Source of the DNA: Meghimatium bilineatum
Taxonomy: Eukaryota > Mollusca > Gastropoda > Stylommatophora > Philomycidae
DNA: 64,000 bases
Assembly: GCA_034231615.1 (NCBI GenBank)
Contig: CM067306.1
Coordinates: 60,059,057-60,123,056 of the forward strand
Direction: 5' to 3'
The notes below the pieces were generated by a model, which worked only from the letters and a program-made list of their open reading frames with translations, was not told where the DNA came from and did not search any database. Both the position numbers and the translations under genes were made by a program. This document shows positions 12,405-25,000 of the stretch, one piece after another. The stretch's first letter is position 1. Each line of letters opens with the position of its first letter.

Positions 12405-13190
12405 ATGACGCTTCTATACTGATACTACACAACATATGATGACGCTTCTATACTACAGAACAACTTCTGTGATTAATTGTTATACTTTCAGTCAAATATT
12501 GTTCGTGTATAGAGTGGTTTTGTTTTAAGTAATCTCGGGTTTCCTACAACTTGCTGTGCAGCGAAACTTCTGTGGGCTAGAATACCGTTCTGTAAACAGT
12601 GAAACTAGGACAATCCTTGGTATACGCTCTGGTGTCTGTGTTGCTACTCTGCAGATCCAGGTCGTAGCGTCGCTGCTATCGATTCGGTGTAAGCGTAATT
12701 TTAGACGGCAGTGTCCGTTCTCATTCGAAATATCGTGACTTATTTACTTTTGTTCAATTTGTTAATGTTACCTTGCTCATTGCTAGCCTTATAATTTTCT
12801 TTTAGTTCTCTTCACTGAAGTCGCATATATTGTTTTGGCAATCTATTTTACTTCTCTCAAACTTTGAGGTGCGAGGTAGGAGGTGCCTCTCTTGCTAATT
12901 CGCTGACTTATTTGTGACCGGCTATGACACAACTGGTATCCACTGTATACTAATATAGTTTTTCTAGATAATTAGAAAATAATTGTTCTGATTTTCTGAA
13001 TGTGGTTGTCTTGTTTGGTGTTTTTGATAGCTTTTAAGACATATTGCTGAATATTGCTATATATAAAATAGCAATAATCACTGAATATTGCTATATATTG
13101 GGGTATGGACTCTCGATTATTAAATCACAATTCCAAACAATTCAACAAATTAAAGATTTGATAAAAGGGACGTAAGTCAATTAATTATTT
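12405..13190. other. Unassigned intergenic DNA with a local duplication
   Basis: About 100 bp at 12440-12545 resembles 11770-11885 on the other side of the LINE-D insert (shared gtttgttttaagtaatct). Otherwise nothing recognised. Confidence 0.5.
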
Positions 13191-13193
13191 CAT

Positions 13194-14222
13194 TTGATTA
13201 ATTCCCATATAGTTATTGTGTCCAATATCCAACAAATATCCAAAAATATTCAAAAAACAAAAACCATGATAATCAGCAAAGACACAGAAGAACAGGAGGT
13301 AAACATAAACATACATGGAGAGAAACTACAACAAGTAAAACATTATCAATATCTTGGACACATAGTCACAAATGATGGCAGATGTGAAATGATGATGTTC
13401 GTCCGTCGTGATCGACGATGACCAAAAACTCAACCATAATAATAATAACAATAAATAATAAAATAATAAAGTTAATAGTGCGTTTTTAAATGACTAGCAA
13501 GTCCAATGCGCGCACAAAATGTTCTTTTACAGAATTGACAACAATAGAAGGTATCTGTGTGAGATTGAGATGTTTTTTCTTTTCTACGTGTCCGCTTCTG
13601 TCTTGCAGTTTCTTGTCTGAATTCTTCCGCCGCTAGTGCTCCCGTTCTAATGCTGTAACGCCACGCTGTAACGACATGCTGTAAAATAGAGGTTAAAAGG
13701 AGAATAGGAATGGCTAAAAGTACCTTCAATGACATGATGAAATTATTAATATCTAAACAAATTACAAACAAGTTAAAAATGAGATTTATAAAATGCTACA
13801 TTATTCTATATTAATGTATGGCTCAGAAACATGGACACTAAATAAACAATTAGAAGACAAAATTGATGCCTTTGAGATGTGGGTATATAGAAGAATAGGG
13901 AAACATCATGGAAAGAGAAGAAAACAAATAAAGAGGTGCTAAAGACACTTAATATGAAGAAAGAACTACTAAGAGAAATAAAGATCCGAAAAATAAAATA
14001 CTTTGGACACATTAAAAGACATGACACCTTATTGAAGACCTTACTTGAGGGTAAAGTCAAAGGGAAGCGAGAAAGAGGTAGACAGAGATACAAGTGGGAG
14101 AGTGACATCAAACGATGGACATGTTACAGTCTAGCAGAGTGCATCACCAAGACAAGAGACAGGAGATGTTGGAGATACGTTGTAGCCAACCTTCGCTGCG
14201 GAGACGGCACTTGATGATGATG
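13194..14222 (+). mobile_element. LINE-A fragment, interrupted by a LINE-E insertion
   Basis: The first part (13240-13390) encodes MIISKDTEEQEVNI and YLGHIVTNDGRC. The second part (13683-14222) encodes RRIGMAK-like, YGSETWTLNKQLEDKIDAFE and [20 protein letters not shown], ending NLRCGDGT. The two parts are contiguous in the related copy at 63050-64000. Several frame breaks. Confidence 0.85.
13391..13682 (-). mobile_element. LINE-E 3' end carrying a C2H2 finger, inserted in LINE-A
   Basis: Minus-strand frame encodes WRYSIRTGALAAEEFRQETA then YCCQFCKRTFCARIGLASHL, a C2H2 finger typical of the C terminus of some non-LTR elements. Ends with the gtcgtgatcgacgatgacc 3' region and an (atg)n tail. 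5'-truncated. Confidence 0.8.
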
Positions 14223-14342
14223 AATTCTTGTGTATAAATGATGTACTTATTTTTCATTCCTTATATCATATTCTTATTATTTTCATCTACATTATCCGTT
14301 CATCACATTATCACCTCATCTATTTTACCCCATGATATATTG

Positions 14343-14710
14343 TTAGTTAGTCGTTGGATCATCGTCATTGCACTCATGACAAGTCCATATGTGTTCAGAT
14401 CTCTCATTTGGTGTGTATCCGCCATTATAAGTTGACTGACGGTCCCAGTACTCAGTACACCACATTTCAATTTCCCTTATTCTAGTCTTGGAACAAGAGT
14501 CATCGTCACTCATACAGTCATTTTTTCGTGCGTTTTCCCAAAGGGCATTCAAAATGTCTGCCAGATCCATCGCTCCACCAACAGACGTAGTAGCAACGTG
14601 TGCGTCCGCCAACCTATCTGCTCTCTCATTACACCAGACTCCAGCATGTCCCGATACAAAAATAAAAGTCACTTTACACACACAGGAATTTTTCACTGCG
14701 TCCGGCCACT
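14343..14710 (-). mobile_element. RNase H fragment of a non-LTR element (LINE-F type)
   Basis: Minus-strand open frame with FIFVSGHAGVWCNERADRLA, the last catalytic block of an RNase H domain, followed by a Cys/His region (HIWTCHEC). It is truncated on both sides, so treated as a retrotransposon relic, not a host RNase H. Confidence 0.75.
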
Positions 14711-14711
14711 G

Positions 14712-14990
14712 TTCCCGAATGTAGCCTCACCTATTGGACACTCTCGCAAAAGGTGGATAAATAGTGTATTAGAAACACTCGGAAATATAACAGCAGAAGA
14801 GGCAAATAGAAGGACAAAAGACCGTGCACTTACTCTCCTCTCAACACCGAAAGGTACATGAGAACAGAAAGAAGAAGATAGAAAGCCTCCCTGCACTCCT
14901 TCACAGAAAAACACACAATAACGAAAGTATCCAGTGAGGCACCCCTACGACCCACGCGGGCTATGGGTCTTACTATTACTTTTATATAAA
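14712..14990 (+). mobile_element. Non-LTR 3' end fragment
   Basis: Encodes SRKRWINSVLETLGN then ITAEEANRRTKDRALTLL, a typical ORF end, followed by an RDPRGLWVLLLL-type 3' region. Opposite orientation to the RNase H piece it abuts. Confidence 0.6.
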
Positions 14991-15192
14991 TGAAAATAAC
15001 AAAGTAGTCTATCTTACAATAGGGTTGTGTTGTCGATATGTGAAGAAAGGTGCCATCTCCGCATTCACTACAAGAGGTATAGGAATACACTTTTTTTAAA
15101 CCATAGGAATGCCATGCTTATCAAGTGGTAGCGTGCTAGATATAAGAAATGCCATGCTTACCAAGTGGTAGCGTACTATATAGGGGCTACAT

Positions 15193-15471
15193 GGCGTTAC
15201 AGCATTAGAACGGGAGCACTAGCGGCGGAAGAATCCAGACAAGATACTGCAAGACAGAAACGGGCACATAGAAAAGAAAAAACATCTCAACCTCACACAT
15301 ACACCCTATATTGTTGTCAATTCTGTAAAAGAGCATTTTGTGCGCGCATTGGACTTGTTAGTCATTTAAAAACGCACTATTCACTTTTATTATTTATTGT
15401 TATTATTATTATGGTTGAGTTTTTGGTCATCGTCGATTACGACGGACGAACATCATCATACGGATACATTT
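15193..15471 (+). mobile_element. LINE-E 3' end with C2H2 finger and approximate target-site duplication
   Basis: Encodes WRYSIRTGALAAEESRQDTA and YCCQFCKRAFCARIGLVSHL, then the same 3' end as the 13391 copy. Flanks tatataggggctacat (15177-15192) and tatataggctacat (15472-15485) are probable duplications differing by two bases. 5'-truncated near the same place as the 13391 copy. Confidence 0.8.
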
Positions 15472-15485
15472 TATATAGGCTACAT

Positions 15486-16520
15486 GACACTATCAAAGTG
15501 GCATTGATGACACATGTAAAGGATTCTGAGATGCCATGTTACATAACAGAATAAAAATAAAAAAGAAAGACAGGGGAATATATGCTGTTTAAAATGCAGG
15601 AATTAAATATCTTAGCATCTCACATATCAAGTACCTTTGGATATAAATATTTTGTTTCGCCATTTCCCACTACACTTCTAAGCGTGGTTGTAACTTTTTA
15701 TGTCATATCCTGTCACGTGAAACCAGGTATCCAATTCTATGAGGGCAATATAAACAAATCGTGCAGGTGAGTTGACAAAACCAATCTGTTCTGGCGACAT
15801 ACTTTAATTAAACGATAAGTTTTCTATAAAAACAAAATTAAACTCGTTGTTTGTAGTCATGTAATTACAACGAATAGTTACTTTATGAGTAACTCGACTT
15901 GTTTACAAACTTAAATCACTGTTTTCTAGCTTGAGGCATAAACCGGCAACAGTTTTTGGTAAGACGCTTTGAACACTTGGTCACTTCCGCATTGATTGAT
16001 GTGCTGATGTGTGTGTAACTTAATGTAAATAGCACAACAGACGTAAGGGCACTGATCATTCTTTGGTTGTATATTAATCAAAGCTCAGTGAGATGTTTTA
16101 TGTGATCGTTTGTTCTTGAAAAAATACAGTATATTTATAACTATTAAATAACGATAATACACGCAATTTAATTGGGAAACAGCAGGTTTTTTTTCCAGAC
16201 CAAGTCTTTGAAGACGCAGGCCAATTTTGTAGTGTAAAAGTTAAAAGTAAATTTCAGTTATGTCTAGTACCATTAGTTCGTAAATATAAGTAAGCCACTC
16301 CACGCCCAAAGCAACACTTTCTACAGACTTCATACAAACATATGGCATTATGTTGATTATATACAGGCAAAGGTTTACTGATCAGCAGTAATACTTCCAG
16401 TGCTGTTTTCTTGTGAAATATGGACCATAGTACAGTTAAGTACAGTAACATAGTAGGGCCTACTCAGTAGTGTAAATGGTTTACTTTACATCATTATAAA
16501 CACAAAAACTACATAGTCCA
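15486..16520. other. Unassigned intergenic DNA
   Basis: AT-rich; no gene, repeat family or RNA recognised. Confidence 0.5.
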
Positions 16521-17805
16521 GCCCTTCAAATTTGTAATTCAATGATACCTCAACCACGTCTGTAATTCTTCTTCGGCGATCATTACTCAGTCAGGTTGGG
16601 ACTTCGGATTCTATGATATAGGCTGCTGTCTGTTTTAAAGTGTCCACTGTGCCATACAGTTTCTCTTCAACACTGATTGGGGTGGGCCATGTCTTGTTTC
16701 TCAGGTCTGCATACTGGGGACATTCTTGTAGGATATGTTCTGCTGTCATATTTGCAAGGCTGCAATGGCAGAGCCCAGTTGTCCCTATTTTGAATTTGGT
16801 GTACAAATGATGTCTCATTTTGTTGTGACCAGTTCTGAGGCGCAGCAGGATAACCTGGTCTCTTCTGTACAGTTGGTAATACCCGTCATCTGCATTATAT
16901 TTGGGGTGGTCTTCTTTCCACTTTTGTTATAGTTGCCTTTAATGATGGTCTTCACTTCTTCATAACTGACCAGATAGTCTTCTTGAGGTAACTTCCCTCC
17001 TTCTTTGGCCAGTCTATCTGCAACTTCATTCCCTTCAATGTTACAGTGTGCCGGTATCCACTGGATCACTACTCTTTGGAAATTATTGTACAACTGAACT
17101 AGCACTGCCCTCAATTCATTCAGTTCGGTGCTCTTGTGTAGCTTCAGTGCTGTTATGACAGAGAGTGCATCTGTTAGTAGTACAATATTCCTGTGCACTT
17201 GTTCTTTGTGTTGTAAGATAGTTTCTGCTGCTTTCTTGAGAGCTTCCATTTCTGCTTTAAAATTGGTTGAGAGCTTGCCTGTAGCTATGGCTAGAGTAAC
17301 ATCTTTCCCGCATTTTAGTCTGAGGGTCACTCCTCCACCTCCATTCTCAATTGCGTTTGTGGCCGAGCCATCTGTCTGTAATTCAATGACACCTCAACCA
17401 ATTCTGTAATTCAATGACACCTCAACCAATTCTGTAATTCAATGACACCTCAACCAATTCTGTAATTCAATGACACCTCAACCAATTCTGTAATTCAATG
17501 ACACCTCAACCAATTCTGTAATTCAATGACACCTCAACCAATTCTGTAATTCAATGACACCTCAACCAATTCTGTAATTCAATGACACCTCAACCAAGTC
17601 TGTAATTCAATGACACCTCAACCAATTCTGTAATTCAATGACACCTCAACCAAGTCTGTAATTCAATGATACCTCAACTACATCTGTAATTCAATGATAC
17701 CTCAACCACATCTGTAATTCAATGATACCTCAACCAATTCTGTAATTCAATGATACCTCAACTACATCTGTAATTCAATGACACCTCAACTACATCTGTA
17801 ATTTT
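16521..17805. repeat. 28-bp minisatellite split by a LINE insertion
   Basis: About 15 copies of a 28-bp unit containing tgtaattcaatgacacctca at 17374-17805, with one or two further units at 16521-16568 on the other side of a LINE-F insert. The array therefore predates the insertion. Confidence 0.93.
16569..17373 (-). mobile_element. LINE-F RNase H segment inserted in a minisatellite
   Basis: An 805-bp minus-strand insert. It encodes an RNase H domain with FKAEMEALKKAAE (catalytic Glu), VLLTDALSVITAL (Asp), IQWIPAHCNIEGNEVADRLA (His and final Asp), and then a Cys/His region (HHLYTKFKIGTTGLCHCS). Flanked by the exact 11-bp duplication gtctgtaattc (16558-16568 and 17374-17384). Non-LTR retrotransposons of the I-like group carry such a C-terminal RNase H. 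Frame broken, 5'-truncated. Confidence 0.9.
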
Positions 17806-17876
17806 GAGAAAAGTTATGAATTTTTATATTTTAATTTAACAAAAAGATAAGCTACATGGAACATGTAAGATCAAGC

Positions 17877-18240
17877 ATTCATCATCATCAAGTGCTGTCT
17901 CCACAACGAAGGTTGGCTGCAACAGACCTCCAACATCTGCTGTCTCTTGTCTTGGTGGTGCACTTTGCTAGACTAACTAACCTGTCGATCTCGTGATGTT
18001 ACTCTCCTGCTTGTATCTCTGCCTACCTCTTAAACGCCTCCCTTCGATTTCACCCTCAAGTAAGATCTTCAACAAGGTGTCATGTCTTTTAATGTGTCCA
18101 AAATATTTTATTTGTTTGATCTTTACTTCCTTTAATAATTCTTTGTTCATACGAAGTATTGTTAGAACCTCTTTGTTTTCTCCTCTTTCCATGATGTTCT
18201 CCTTATTGTTCTATATATCCACATCTCACGGCCAAGAATT
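17877..18240 (-). mobile_element. LINE-A 3' end fragment
   Basis: Minus frame with NKEVLTILRMNKELLKEVKI and [20 protein letters not shown]. Starts with the caagtgctgtctccacaacg 3' end shared with the other LINE-A copies. Confidence 0.8.
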
Positions 18241-18371
18241 AGAGCAGAGCCAATAATTTATCAAATATTTACGATAAAATATTATATTTTTGTATTCAGA
18301 AAGACAAGACGTGTCTGTTTTACTTACATTGTGCTAATTGCAATTATGGCTAATTAATACTCAAAATTGCA

Positions 18372-18478
18372 TCACTATCACCGGCCCACTGATCACTATC
18401 ACCAGCCCACTGATCACTATCACCGGCCCACTGATCACTATCACCGGCCCACTGATCACTATCACCGGCCCACTGATT
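18372..18478. repeat. 21-bp tandem repeat
   Basis: Five copies of a unit containing cactgatcactatcaccggc. Confidence 0.95.
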
Positions 18479-18576
18479 CAAATGATTATAATGTACAAGT
18501 ATATTTATCTGAACATGATGGTTTTTTTTGTGGCTTTGTTGTATGTGGTAGTTTTTTCCCTCATCTTAAAGCCGGT

Positions 18577-18890
18577 TAACAGATATGATAAGTTAACAGA
18601 TATGATAAGTTAGCAGTTAACAGATATGATAAGTTAGCAGTTAACAGATATGATAAATTTCCAGTTAATAAGTATGATAATTTAACAGGTATGATAAGTT
18701 ACCAGTTTACAGATATGATAAGTTAGCAGTTAACAGATATGATAAGTTACCAGTTAACACATATGATAAGTTACTAGTTAACAGATAGGATAAGTTAACA
18801 TATATGATAATTTAGCAGTTAACAGATATGATAAGTTACCAGTTAACAGATAGGATAAGTTACTAGTTAACAGATATAAGTTACCAGTCC
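18577..18890. repeat. ~25-bp degenerate minisatellite just upstream of exon 1
   Basis: About 12 imperfect copies of gttaacagatatgataagtt with variable spacers. The array ends about 50 bp before the candidate acceptor of exon 1. Confidence 0.9.
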
Positions 18891-18938
18891 AGGTACTTTC
18901 TGTTTTGCATGCATTAATATAATACTTTCTGTTGACAG

Positions 18939-19011
18939 TTTGTGTACAGTGACTCCCACTGAAGCAGTTACAAAATGCCTACAGCAACAACTGAGGCACT
19001 GAGTGCTAAAG
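18939..19011 (+). CDS. MPP6: Exon 1: 5' UTR end and start codon of the MPP2/6-like gene
   Basis: Coding part 18975-19011 gives [12 protein letters not shown] plus the first base of a split Glu codon, then donor GTAAAG at 19012. An in-frame TGA at 18960-18962 stands upstream, so this ATG is the first available in the frame. A pyrimidine-containing stretch ending in AG at 18937-18938 could be an acceptor, making this an internal exon with a further 5' UTR exon upstream; that part is uncertain. The junction to exon 2 restores the frame and yields an N terminus like that of MPP2. Confidence 0.8.
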
Positions 19012-22000
19012 GTAAAGTTAGTAATGTAAGCAGCACTGAAATTAGCAGGAACAGTTGCTCTGGGGTGTCAAAAACAATACCTGGGAGGGGGGAGAGTGCC
19101 ACAACAGAAAAAAATGTGTTTATTCAGAGGGTATGTGTGAGCTTGAACAAGGCAGCATAATTTCTAGTATCACCACTGAATGTAGGCCAGGGTAAATATA
19201 GCTTGAAAGTAATGAGAAGTGTGAGCTTGACCAAGGCACCAAATTCCTAGTATAAGCACTGAATGTAGGCCAGGGTAAATATAGCTTGAAAGTAACGAGA
19301 AGTGTGAGCTTGACCAAGGCACCAAATTCCTAGTATAAGCACCGAATGTAGTCCAGAGTAAATATAGCTTGAAAATAATAGACAAAATGAAATTAAGAAA
19401 TCAGGAGAAGAATCGATAGAAGACTATGCACAGAATACATTAAGAAACAACAAATGAAATGGTTTGGACACCTTATGAGAATTAACCATAACCAACAAGA
19501 AGACATAACAAAAGAAGATTTGGATACAAGATCAGAGGAAGACATAGAAGAAGATGGATAGATAACATCAAGACAACACTGAACAAATACAGATTCAACG
19601 CAGCTAAGGCGACACATCTAGCCTTGGATAGACAACTAAAGCTCCCAGTCACCACCCCTACGCTTAACGACAAGTGTGGATATTCTGACCATCATCCATC
19701 TGGGTTCCACTGTGTGATCTTTCATTGGATTTTGTTTGATCTTTCATTGGATGTTGTGTGACCTTTCATTCGATGTTGTGTGACCTTTCATTGGATGTTG
19801 TGTGATCTCTCATTGGATGTTGTGTGATCTCTCATTGGATGTTGTGTGACCTTTCATTGGATGTTGTGTGACCTTTCATTGGATGTTGTGTGACCTTTCA
19901 TTGGATGTTGTGTGACCTTTCATTCGATGTTGTGTGATCTTTCATTGGATGTTGTGTGACCTTTCATTGGATGTTGTGATCTTTCATTGGATGCTGTGTG
20001 ATCTTTCATTGGATGCTGTGTGATCTTTCATTGGATGTTGTGTGATCTCTCATTGGATGTTGTGTGATCTTTCATTGGATGTTGTGTGATCTTTCATTGG
20101 ATGTTGTATGATCTTTCATTGGATGTTGTGTGATCTTTCATTGGATGTTGTATGATCTTTCAGTGGATGTTATGTGATCTTTTCATCCCCAAAGAAGCCA
20201 TATAATTTATATCTTCTCATGGTGGACATTTTTTATCCATTGATTGCATATATGACAGTATTTAGGTTAGTAGCCTACTCCATAATAAGAGGCTGGCCTT
20301 GAAGGGGACAGGTTGAGAGCAAATGGAAGATAAGAAAACAGGAGACAAGCGAGCAGTGTTTCTGTCACACAAACAAACATAAATTTTGAGATATTTCAGT
20401 CATTTCTCTTGTTTATTTTGATAGTTCTCAACTCCACAATTCTCTTATTTGAAGCTGAGAGCTATCTAGCATGTTGTTCGTCCATCACAAGTGATGATGA
20501 CCATTTGTTACATTCACTATTGAAAATTCAATTTGAGTTATGTCCTTGATTATGAGTTCGTAGATGGCTAATGAGCCCTATTTGAGCTGTAAATGTCCTT
20601 GGACAGTTCGAACATGGAATGATGACAGTAGACGGATCTTGGTCTATCTGTGACTTTCTAGCTTCTATCCGCTGTTGAGCTGCTGCATTTCTCCTCTTCT
20701 CACAAGATGATGTGCTCTTATTGATTTTAGAACGCCATGTAAATCTATTTTGTGCAAGTTCTTCCCATGTATCATGGTCTATTTCAAAGGCTTTTAGTGA
20801 GTTCTTTAACGAGTCTTTGTAACGCTTCTTTTGGCCACCATGAGATCGTGTGCCCTTTTCCAGCTCACCATAGAGAAGTATCTTTGGCAGACGATGGTCT
20901 GGCATACGCACCAAATGACCTGCCCAACGAATCTGTGTCTGCATCAGGATCGTGTCAATACTGGTGATACCAGCTCTATCAAGGACAGTGGTATCTGGAA
21001 TCTTGTCTTGCCATCTGATGTACATAACTTTTCTGAGACGATTTGTGTGAAAATGATTGAGATTTTTCACATGACGTCTATACACAGTCCATGTTTCACT
21101 AGCGTATAACAGCACTGGAAGTACCACTGTTCTGTAAACTTCCAGCTTAGTCTGTAGGTTAATGCCATTTCTACGCTAAGCATTTGCGTACAATTTGCCG
21201 AAAGTACTGCTTGCCTTGGCGATCCTTGTATACACTTCATCATCAACGTTGGCATTTTGTGATAACGTACTGCCTAGATATGTGAATCTATTCACAACTT
21301 TCAGTGCTACACCATTTACATCTCTGGTACCACAGAGGGTGCATACATATATATTCAGGCAAACATGAAACACATTTCAACAATAAAATAGCAGCATACT
21401 TGTATAGATGATGTGCCATGAAGCTTCTATAAGAAGATAACCTCAATATAATGGCATGTCATCCACTGTTTTCTGTTGCATGGGTGGTTTGTCTAGTGGG
21501 CCATTGGTGAGACCCACAGACGCAACCACATGCGTAAACATCTCTCTTAAACCACATCTACAGTAACTGAAACACTAAAACTTAAAAATTTGTTCTTTTC
21601 AAATATTTTGAAGAAATAGCAAAAAATGGCGGCACTGGAGTTAGGCCTACGCAGTTCAGCTTGAAAAGATGAAAGGTCTAATAAACTACTAGTGCGTATT
21701 TATATCGCTGCGGAATACTAGGAATGTGGACGATTGTTGTTCATGACTACAAATAGCTACCTCGATGTAGACATTTGTTGACAGTGGGCTTCTATCGCTA
21801 GATTACATTTGTAGAATTTGGATTGCTACAGGTTAAAGAAAGTTGGGGGATAAGCTGACACCTGTGAAAAAATCATTGTCACTGCATGTCTTGTCTTGAT
21901 TCTTTCTTTTGTTGTCTGTCTTACTTATTCATCGCTGCCTTACAACCAGGAATCAACCTCTACAAAAAGTCCCAACTGCCTACAAGTTAGCGCAATAATG

Positions 22001-25000
22001 CCTCAATCCAAGGGAGTAAATCTTTACAGAAAATCCAGAGTTGGAACCCTAAAGCAGTTGATATTGTATTAAGCAATCTTCTGCAGTTCTGCTTGTTTCC
22101 AAATATATTGCTGTTGCCTTTCACTTGGAATGAATTAATTAACACAGCAGAGAGGGGGATAGTGCAAATTTGCAAGGTGCATAACCTAAATCTACATTAT
22201 GTGCTATGTTACTTTTACCTAAATCTACATTATGTGCTATGTTACTTTTACCAAAATCTACATTATGTACTATGTTACTTTTACCAAAATCTACATTATG
22301 TACTGTTACTTTTACCAAAATCTACATTATGTGCTATGTTACTTTTACCAAAATCTACATTATGTACTGTTACTTTTACCAAAATCTACATTATGTGCTA
22401 TGTTACTTTTACCAAAATCTACATTATGTGCTATGTTACTTTTACCTAAATCTACATTATGTGCTATGTTACTTTTACCAAAATCTACATTATGTAATGT
22501 TACTTTTACCAAAATCTACATTATGTGCTATGTTACTTTTACCTAAATCTACATTATGTGCTATGTTACTTTTACCTAAATCTACATTATGTGCTATGTT
22601 ACTTTTACCTAAATCTACATTATGTGCTATGTTACTTTTACCTAAATCTACATTATGTGCTATGTTACTTTTACCTAAATCTACATTATGTGCTATGTTA
22701 CTTTTACCAAAATCTACATTATGTGCTATGTTACTTTTACCAAAATCTACATTATGTGCTATGTTACTTTTACCTAAATCTACATTATGTGCTATGTTAC
22801 TTTAAACCTACAACATTATGTTTTTACTTTTACCCAAACCTACAACATTATGTGTTATGATATTGCAGAGGCTGTGGAGATAGTGATTGACCAGCTAGAA
22901 GAACTATATGAAGTTGGTGCTCGGACAGCAGACCTTAACTTTCTCAAGGCTCTTTTGACAGACAGTGTCTTGTTTCCCATTATTGATGTAAGGAAATTTG
23001 TGAATGTTGTTATTATTAGAGGATTGATTTCATTTTATTTGAGTTTCCCCACATGTACTATCTACCCCTCAGCCGAGCAACAAAGCTGCATGTCAAGATC
23101 ATTTACTTGTAGCATAAAACTGCATATCTCAAGCTTTAATTCCCACGGATGTCCTAAAAAGCACACATAAACATTAACATGATTGGTGTAACGCTGACCA
23201 CATTACACTAGATTCAACAGAAAAATATGAATCGAACACTTTTTCCCTATATGGCTCAGTTTTGAGAAAAGGAAACTTTAATAATTTTTGTAACTCTTTC
23301 AACACATAATTATACCTGGGATTTAGACATAATTAATTTTAGGCTTAATTTTTGGACCGCAACATGATTCAGGCGCAAGCTTCCTGAAGACAAAGTATTA
23401 GCTATGGAAAGTCATATAAGGTATCAAAAGAAAGATAATTGAATGTTAAATTCATATACAATATAAAAATATAAGAATTGTAAGAACAATAATACTTGTC
23501 ATTTACGAACCAAACAAGGCCAATTTGAAATGTATATATGGAGTCCCATTATAATGGGCGTACGTTCTTAAAGGGTGCCGGATCTGCCCCGTTATAATGG
23601 GCTTACGTATGAATTGAGTTAAGGTAGAGAAAAATTTATAGCTGAGTTGCAGTAGAAGTGCTTTGATGCTGGTATATTTTGTGTGTGTTGCAAGCTTCAT
23701 CTTCGTGGCTTGTGACGCAATTGTGGAGGTGATGGTTTTAGGGATTAGAGCCTTCTTTTTGGATGTGTCAGGGCATATTCTTCTTCATCTTCAGCGTTCA
23801 TTCTCAAACTCCTGCAGATTAGCAGGATGTAGTCCGGCGAACAGAATGCAATGTGTCATGTTTTACAGCATTGCTGCTATATCTGCGCCTTTTGGCCTGA
23901 TACATCCGACTTCAGCATGGCTTTGGGTCACTGACTCTAATGGGATGAGACAGCCAACTCTATCCCATAATTTCCTTAATCGCCTCTTACGACATTCATG
24001 GAAGATAAACAGTGTTGATATTCTTTGCTCTCCTCTTGGGCCCCGACAACACATGGGCGAATTAGGACATATGAACATTCATGTGAATATGGCACAATGA
24101 CATCCATTAGATGTCGGATGTTAAAGCCTCTTTGTAATGATGCACAAATTTTCAAGCACAGAAACATGTCAAACAAGATTATGTCATAGTGTGTGAACAT
24201 TAAATGGTAACAGATGTTGGAATTCAGGTTAATGTGTCATAAGGCCTAATCAGTTAGCATGTTTCAATAGATCGGTCTCCAAGCTGTAAATAAACAAAAA
24301 TAAAATTGGTAGCATATTTTATTCAGGACATTGCCATCAAACCTGCATTTTTTGCATGTAGTGATTTACTACTATGTAATATAAATATTCTTAATAGTCT
24401 GGTTGCACAATTGCCTGTGTCGGGATAACTTTTAGTTGTAGATAACTTGCACATATTGATTTCTTGATCACTTTTATATTGTCATTTTCTTATTTTTCTG
24501 CGTTCGTGCTCAAACTCCTGTAGAATGGCAGGCACGATGTAGTCCGGAGAGCGATTTGTCATGCTTTACACCGTTGGTGCGATATCTGCACCTTTTAGCC
24601 TGATACATCTGACTTCAGCATGGTTTCTGGGTTACTTTGACCCCATCTGTGATGGGACAGCCAACTCCATTTTATTACATTCTTAGTTGCCTTTTATGGC
24701 ATGCATGAAAAGTAGATAGTGTTGCTGTTCTTTGCTCTCCTTTCAAATTCCAGTAACACATTGCAGATATTAAAGTTTGTTTAAATTTAAGTTACTTCCC
24801 TTTACATCTTCTCTGACTATTTCAAAGCTACTTCTCCCTATATTTTACTCTGACTATTTCAAAGCTATTTCTTCCTATATTTTACTCTATTTCAAAGCTA
24901 TTTCTCCCTATATTTTACTCTGACTATTTCAAAGCTATTTCTTCCTATATTTTACTCTGACTATTTCAAAGCTATTTCTTCCTATATTTTACTCTATTTC

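Noticed and set aside
16815-17330. Open RNase H frame as a host ribonuclease H
   Set aside because: Flanked by a target-site duplication and followed by the Cys/His tail typical of LINE ORFs.
20528-21127. 199-codon minus-strand ORF with a C2H2 finger as a possible host zinc-finger gene
   Set aside because: Sequence is the C-terminal end of a common non-LTR retrotransposon ORF, with a frame break upstream and a LINE 3' end.
22093-22860. 199-codon ORF with [11 protein letters not shown]-type repeats
   Set aside because: Minisatellite translation; the real exon begins only at 22869.
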